This document shows, piece after piece, positions 59,303 through 64,000 of a stretch of DNA of 64,000 bases. The position numbers and the translations under genes are program-made. Origin of the DNA: Bacteroidia bacterium (GTDB taxonomy: Bacteria > Bacteroidota > Bacteroidia > SpSt-205); assembly GCA_026003235.1 (NCBI GenBank), contig BPGW01000008.1, positions 62,001 through 126,000 on the forward strand, written 5' to 3'. The notes under the pieces were generated by a model that was given only the letters and a program-made list of their open reading frames with translations, was not told where the DNA came from and made no database searches. Numbering within the stretch: the first letter of the stretch is position 1; each line of letters starts with the position of its first letter.

Positions 59303-61009
59303 ATGGCCTCTATGATGGAGCTGCTGGCTAAACTGGTACAGAAGCCAGACGGCAAGGCCTCTACGCTGGGCTTGGCGGAGATGCCTTTGGATCCTCGCTT
59401 GGCGGACCTCATGGCTAAGTTTTTTCCCATGCCGGTCTTTGTGCTGAATAAGCAGAAAGACCGGATTGAGTGGGCAAGTCCGGGGGGTATGCTTTTCCTG
59501 GGCATGGACGGGCAGCGGCTTCAAAAGACAGGGGCGCAGGCCTTCTTAGAGGGGTATTTTTGGCCCGCAGAGGCCCTCACGCGTCTCTACACCCAAGGCG
59601 CTCGGGAAGGGATGTTTGAAAGCCGGGTTCGCACCCCGCAGGGAGAACGGTTAGTCCAGGGCTTCTGGATGGGATTGCCCAACGAAAAAGGCGAGTGTTG
59701 TCGGTTTTTGGTGGGCTTCCAAGACGTGACCGAAATCCAGGCCATGAAGCAGGAGCTGCTGCAGTACTCGGAGGAGCTTCAGCAGCAGGTAGATCAAGTA
59801 GAGCAGGCCCTGGCTGAGAAGCAAAAGCTTGTAGAGGAGCTGCGGGAGAAAAGTGAACAGCTTCGGCTCTTGGCGGCCGCTTCGGCCTACTCCGCCAACA
59901 TGAAGTTTATTTTAGATCGGGAGGGGCGCGTGGTGTGGGTGAATCGGACGTTTGAGCGGGCCTCGGGGTGGGAGGCCAAAGAGCTGGTGGGCAAGCATGT
60001 GTCGGAGATAGGGGGCAGCTTTGCTCACCTTCTGCGAGGGCCTGATGACACGCCTGGCCCAGATACCCTCATTACAGCCCACTTTGTGCGGGCGCCCTTC
60101 ACCGAGGAAATTTACGCCCGAGACCGAGAAGGGCGGGGATTTTGGATGCTTCTCACCTTGGCGCCTATCCACGACGCGGCGGGCGAGGTGACCCACTACG
60201 TCGGCGCCCTCCTGAATGTGCATAAACAGCGTGAGCAAAAGCGCCTCTTAGAGGAGAAGCAAGCCGAGCTGGAAGCTTCTCTGCGGTATGCTCGCCGCAT
60301 CCAGGAAAAGTTTCTCTCGGGAGCAGAAAAGCTCAAAGAGTACTTTTCGGAGGTGGGGGTGCTTTACTTACCCCAAGGACAGGTAGGAGGCGACTTTTAC
60401 CAGGCCTTTCCGGTGGAAGGGGGCGTATTGGTGGGGGTAGGAGATGGCACGGGGCACGGGGTGCCCGCGGCTTTGCTAACCATTTATGCGATGACGCTTT
60501 TGCGGCGTGGGGTGCGGGAGCAGGGAGTGAACCTGGAGGCCCTCTATCGGTTCCTCATGGACGATTTGACAGAAGTTTTTGGAGGGCCAGAGGGGCTGAG
60601 CGAGGGGTTTGAACTGGCGCTCTTGTATTATGAGCCGACGACTCGGCGGGCGACCTATTTGGGGGTAGGGCGGCCCCTCTGGGTGCTGCGCAGCGGCGAA
60701 ATCTACCCCGTCAGTGGAAGCCGAGGAGACCTGAGCGTTACAGGGGCTGACTGGAGAGAAGAATCGCCCACACCGCAGAGCCTTACCCTTTTGCCGGGGG
60801 ATCGGTTGTACCTTTTTTCGGATGGGGTGACCGATCAGCTGAACCCCGAGGGTAAACGATTCTCTTCCAGCCGCCTCAAGAGCTTCTTGCAAACCAACAG
60901 CTACTTGCCGGTGGAGGAGCAGGTTTCGCTTTTGCGGCAGGCGCTGGCGCACTGGGCGATGGGCACGCCGCAGACCGATGATATGCTCCTGCTGGCGATG
61001 CAAGTGTAA
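59303..61009 (+). CDS. PAS-domain, coiled-coil, SpoIIE/PP2C-type phosphatase
   Basis: 568 aa; PAS-like blocks, then QVGGDFYQAFPVEGGVLVGVGDGTGHGVPAALLTIYAMTLL and YLFSDGVTDQLNPEGKRFS. Confidence 0.88.
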   Translation: MASMMELLAKLVQKPDGKASTLGLAEMPLDPRLADLMAKFFPMPVFVLNKQKDRIEWASPGGMLFLGMDGQRLQKTGAQAFLEGYFWPAEALTRLYTQGAREGMFESRVRTPQGERLVQGFWMGLPNEKGECCRFLVGFQDVTEIQAMKQELLQYSEELQQQVDQVEQALAEKQKLVEELREKSEQLRLLAAASAYSANMKFILDREGRVVWVNRTFERASGWEAKELVGKHVSEIGGSFAHLLRGPDDTPGPDTLITAHFVRAPFTEEIYARDREGRGFWMLLTLAPIHDAAGEVTHYVGALLNVHKQREQKRLLEEKQAELEASLRYARRIQEKFLSGAEKLKEYFSEVGVLYLPQGQVGGDFYQAFPVEGGVLVGVGDGTGHGVPAALLTIYAMTLLRRGVREQGVNLEALYRFLMDDLTEVFGGPEGLSEGFELALLYYEPTTRRATYLGVGRPLWVLRSGEIYPVSGSRGDLSVTGADWREESPTPQSLTLLPGDRLYLFSDGVTDQLNPEGKRFSSSRLKSFLQTNSYLPVEEQVSLLRQALAHWAMGTPQTDDMLLLAMQV

Positions 61010-61026
61010 AGGGTTACCTTTGTGCT

Positions 61027-61660
61027 GTGCGATGGGTATGGATAGGGGTAGGCGCCCTCGCCTTAGCGCAAGTGGATCCGCGCGCCGACCAGCTCGTACG
61101 CAACTCCCGTAAACGGCTCAAAAGCCTGGATCACCCTCACGGTGCAGTTTACGTATGTGGTAGAAAACCGAGCCGACACCACCCAAAAGCGCATTGTCCG
61201 TCAAGGCCTCCTGCGCTATCGGCCCCGACAGAACAAGTTTGTTGTGGACATGGGGGACATCGTCGTCATCTCAGATGGTAAGACGCTGTGGCAGTTTCTG
61301 AAAAAAGAGAAGGAAGTCAACATTTCCACCTACGATCCGAAGGAGGGGTTTAGTTTGGATCGGGTGTTTCGGGTGTATGACCAAGACATGAAGGTGCGTT
61401 TTGACAAGACGGAGACGGTGCAGGGTCGGGTGGTGCATAAGATTTCGCTTTTCCCTATCAGTGATACGACGGAATACTTTCGGGTGGAAGTGTGGATTGA
61501 TGCGCAGACGGAGCTGCCGCAGCGTATGCGCCTTTCCAATCGGGATGGGACGGTGGTGGAATACCAGCTTAGGGGGTATGATACCCGTCCTTTGGCGGAT
61601 TCGCTCTTTGTGTTTGATGTGAAGAAGCATCCGGGGGTGCAAGTCATAGATCTGCGGTGA
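61027..61660 (+). pseudogene. LolA-like outer membrane lipoprotein carrier protein with apparent frameshift
   Basis: Signal peptide and DPRADQLVRNSRKRLKSLD in frame of 61027; VQFTYVVENRADTTQKRIVRQGLLRYRPRQNKFVVDMGDIVVISDGKTLWQF in frame of 61142; shift near 61130. Confidence 0.72.
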
Positions 61661-62388
61661 AGCCGGCTGAGCTGATGGAGGAGGCCCGCCGCAAAAGAAG
61701 CCTTCTGTGTGTGGGGCTGGATCCTTCTGAAGAGGCCTTACCGCCGGCGGTGTGGCAGGGCGGCCTCCCCACTATAGAAGCGTACCTTCGGCAGGTGATA
61801 GAAGCTACCCAGCCCTGGGCCCTCGCGTACAAGTTCAATGTGGCTTTTTATGAGCGGTGGGGGGCGGCGGGGTGGGAAGTCCTAAGCCGTTTGCGGGCCT
61901 TCTTACCTGCTTCGGTGCTGGCTATCGCCGATGCCAAACGAGGCGACATCGCCTACACCAGCCGAGCGTACGCGGAGGCTTTTTTTGAGCGGATGGGCTT
62001 TGAAGCGGTGACGGTGCATCCTTACCTGGGGTGGGAGGCGCTAAAGCCTTTCTGGGACTGGCCTGACAAATGGGTCTTTGTGCTGGTGCGCACGACGGAG
62101 GCCCCCCCTTGGCAAGGCCAGGTGTGGCAGGAAATAATCCTTAGCAGACCCGCCGCTTCAGCCCAGATTGGATGGGTGTGGGGGGCCTTTTATGGGGCTG
62201 AGCTGAAGGCCTTACGCCAGCTGGATCCGGCTTCCTGGCTCCTGGTGCCGGGCCTGGGAGCGCAAGGAGGTCAGCTCCCCGCCGGCGCACCGCTTTTTCC
62301 GGCGCTTGTGGTCGTAGGACGATCCCTGCTGAAAGCGCCGCATACCGCTTCCGACTGGGCCGCGCAGACCGCTTCTTTTCTGCCTTGA
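61657..62388 (+). CDS. pyrF: Orotidine 5'-phosphate decarboxylase
   Basis: 243 aa; LLCVGLDPSEEALPPAV, AIADAKRGDIAYTSRAYAEAFFERMGFEAVTVHPYLG. Confidence 0.95.
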   Translation: MKPAELMEEARRKRSLLCVGLDPSEEALPPAVWQGGLPTIEAYLRQVIEATQPWALAYKFNVAFYERWGAAGWEVLSRLRAFLPASVLAIADAKRGDIAYTSRAYAEAFFERMGFEAVTVHPYLGWEALKPFWDWPDKWVFVLVRTTEAPPWQGQVWQEIILSRPAASAQIGWVWGAFYGAELKALRQLDPASWLLVPGLGAQGGQLPAGAPLFPALVVVGRSLLKAPHTASDWAAQTASFLP

Positions 62389-62413
62389 AAGATTTTCCCT
62401 ACCTTTGCCGGCC

Positions 62414-62753
62414 ATGGCGGTAAAACTGCGTCTGCGTCGGGATGGGCGGCGTCATTACGCCTTTTTTCCACTTGGTTGCGGCGGACTCGCGCGCGCCGCG
62501 GGATGGCAAGTTCATTGAGAAGCTGGGTTACTACAACCCCAACACCCACCCGCCTCAGATTCACTTTAATCACGAGCGGGTGTTGTATTGGCTGCAGCAG
62601 GGGGCTCAACCCACCGAGACCGTGCGTTCGCTCCTTTCCAAGGAGGGCCTTCTGCTAAAGCTGCATTTGTGGCGCAAAGGCAAGACGCCGGAGGAGATTG
62701 AAGCTGCCTATCAAGCGTGGAAGGCGCAGAAGGCCGCCAAAGCCGCGAGCTGA
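62414..62753 (+). pseudogene. rpsP: 30S ribosomal protein S16 with an apparent +1 frameshift at a T6 run
   Basis: MAVKLRLRRDGRRHYAF from 62414, then FHLVAADSRAPRDGKFIEKLGYYNPNTHPP... in frame of 62442. Confidence 0.88.
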
Positions 62754-63319
62754 AGCCGCTGCCGCTGTCGGAGCTTTTTTTGTGGGGGCGTGTTGTGCGG
62801 CCCCATGGGCTGCAAGGGGCCTTGCTGGTGGAGGCGCTGGCTGAAAACCCCCAGGCTTACGACCGAACCGTTTTTTGGCTGGCTTTCCCAGGACAAGGCC
62901 AAGCCCATCCCCATCGGGTGACTTTTTTGCAGTTGGAACGCTCCGGCCAAGCCGCTAAGTCCGGTCGCCGCTGGCGCCTGAAACTGGAGGGGGTCACAAC
63001 ACGTACCCAGGCTGAAGCGTTCCGGCGAGCTGACCTGTACCTGCCCCGCGCTTACCTGCCCCCCCTACCTGAGGGGCACTTCTACTACGTGGAAGCTATC
63101 GGGGCCTCGGTCTGGGATATGGAGGGCCACTTGCGTGGGCAGCTCGTGGATATTTTCCCAGGGGCGGCTTACGATTTTTTTATCGTGCAGAACGAAAAGA
63201 GGGAGGTGTTCTGGATTCCGGCGCCCTTTGTCAAGCAGCTGGACCGAGCGACAGGCCGCCTGTATGTGGATGCGCCCGCTGGGCTGTGGGATCCTGACTT
63301 AGCGCGAGGGCGGCCTTGA
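62717..63319 (+). CDS. rimM: Ribosome maturation factor RimM
   Basis: LFLWGRVVRPHGLQGALLVEAL, GHFYYVEAIGASVWDMEGHLRGQLVDIFPGAAYDFFIV; directly after rpsP. Exact start uncertain. Confidence 0.9.
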   Translation: MEGAEGRQSRELKPLPLSELFLWGRVVRPHGLQGALLVEALAENPQAYDRTVFWLAFPGQGQAHPHRVTFLQLERSGQAAKSGRRWRLKLEGVTTRTQAEAFRRADLYLPRAYLPPLPEGHFYYVEAIGASVWDMEGHLRGQLVDIFPGAAYDFFIVQNEKREVFWIPAPFVKQLDRATGRLYVDAPAGLWDPDLARGRP

Positions 63320-64000
63320 GGAGGGGATCTTGACCGAGAGGCGCAGGCTATTCAGCACCACGGTCAGCGAGCTGAAAGACATCAGGAGGGCGCTCAAGGC
63401 GGGGAGAAACGTAGTAAGGCGAGAAGAGCCCCATAGCCAGGGGCAGGGCCACCAGGTTGTAGCCGAAGGCCCAGGCGAGGTTCTGGGCGATGATGCGGCG
63501 CAGGCGCAAGCTAAGCTCATAGAGGGCAGGCAGGGCCGTTTCCGTGTCTTGGAGGAGTGCGATGTCGGCGCTGTGTGCGGCCGCTCCGGCGCTGCGGTAG
63601 ACGGCTATCCCTACCCAGGCCGTTTGAAGGGCCAGCACATCGTTGAGGCCATCCCCGACGAAGGCCACCCTTTCGCCGGCGGCTTGCTGCGCCTCAATCC
63701 ACCGGGCCTTCTCTACGGGGGAAAGGCCCTTCCACACGGCTTCTAAGCCCAGTTCTTGCGCTACGCTGTCGGCCACTGGCGACGGATCCCCCGTCAGCAG
63801 CACGCATTTTTTCCCTTGGGCTTGGAGCTGGGCCAAAAAAGGCTTGAGGGCGGTGCGCACGGGATCCGAAAAGGGTGAAAACGCCGATGAGGGTGTGCTC
63901 GGTGGCGGCGACCACGGCGGTGGTATCGGGCACGGGGAGGTTGGGGTGTTTTTCTGCCAGCCAGCGAGGGTTTCCTACATAGAGTTTTTCGCCGGGTAGG
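63299..64000 (-). pseudogene. Heavy-metal P1B-type ATPase, C-terminal part (partial, apparent frameshifts)
   Basis: KCVLLTGDPSPVADSVAQELG, VAFVGDGLNDVLALQTAWVGIAV, terminal FLPALSALLMSFSSLTVVLNSLRL; segments lie in different frames. Confidence 0.8.

Noticed and set aside
59189-59524. ORFs on the minus strand with a poly-Gly stretch across the C29 tract
   Set aside because: Poly-Gly is simply the translation of the homopolymer; no other support.

Overview
This 64 kb window of GC-rich DNA reads as chromosome from a member of the Bacteroidota. The lineage call rests on TAnnTTTG-type promoter -7 boxes, T9SS type A and type B C-terminal sorting domains, SprB/CHU_C-type gliding proteins, DUF4295 and DUF3078. 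Most of it is ordinary chromosome: dnaK, pfkA, purL, lepB, hflX, nuoN, pyrF, rpsP, rimM, rpmG, a tRNA-Ile/tRNA-Ala pair, peptidases, an oligopeptide ABC ATPase, a TatT-DctPQM TRAP cluster, and a PAS/SpoIIE phosphatase. I found no CRISPR array, rRNA gene or recognisable transposase. The observations I would follow up first are: (1) in at least 20 genes a TAnnTTTG -7 box ends only 3-7 nt (mostly 4-5) before the start codon, implying widespread leaderless mRNAs and correcting several ORF starts; (2) a translationally coupled tandem pair of Ycf46-like AAA+ ATPases, the second with a degenerate Walker B (D-H instead of D-E); (3) a Uma2-family gene bracketed by two copies of a ~55 bp palindromic element, next to a 90 bp duplicated fragment of a thioesterase gene that flanks an AT-rich membrane-protein gene; (4) a C29 homopolymer immediately upstream of a signalling phosphatase promoter and a G10 tract exactly where a large secreted-protein gene changes frame. 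Caution: rpsP (essential), a lolA-like gene and a P-type ATPase also carry one-base frameshifts, so some or all of the homopolymer signals may be sequencing or assembly error. No searches were run; family calls are by recognition of motifs.
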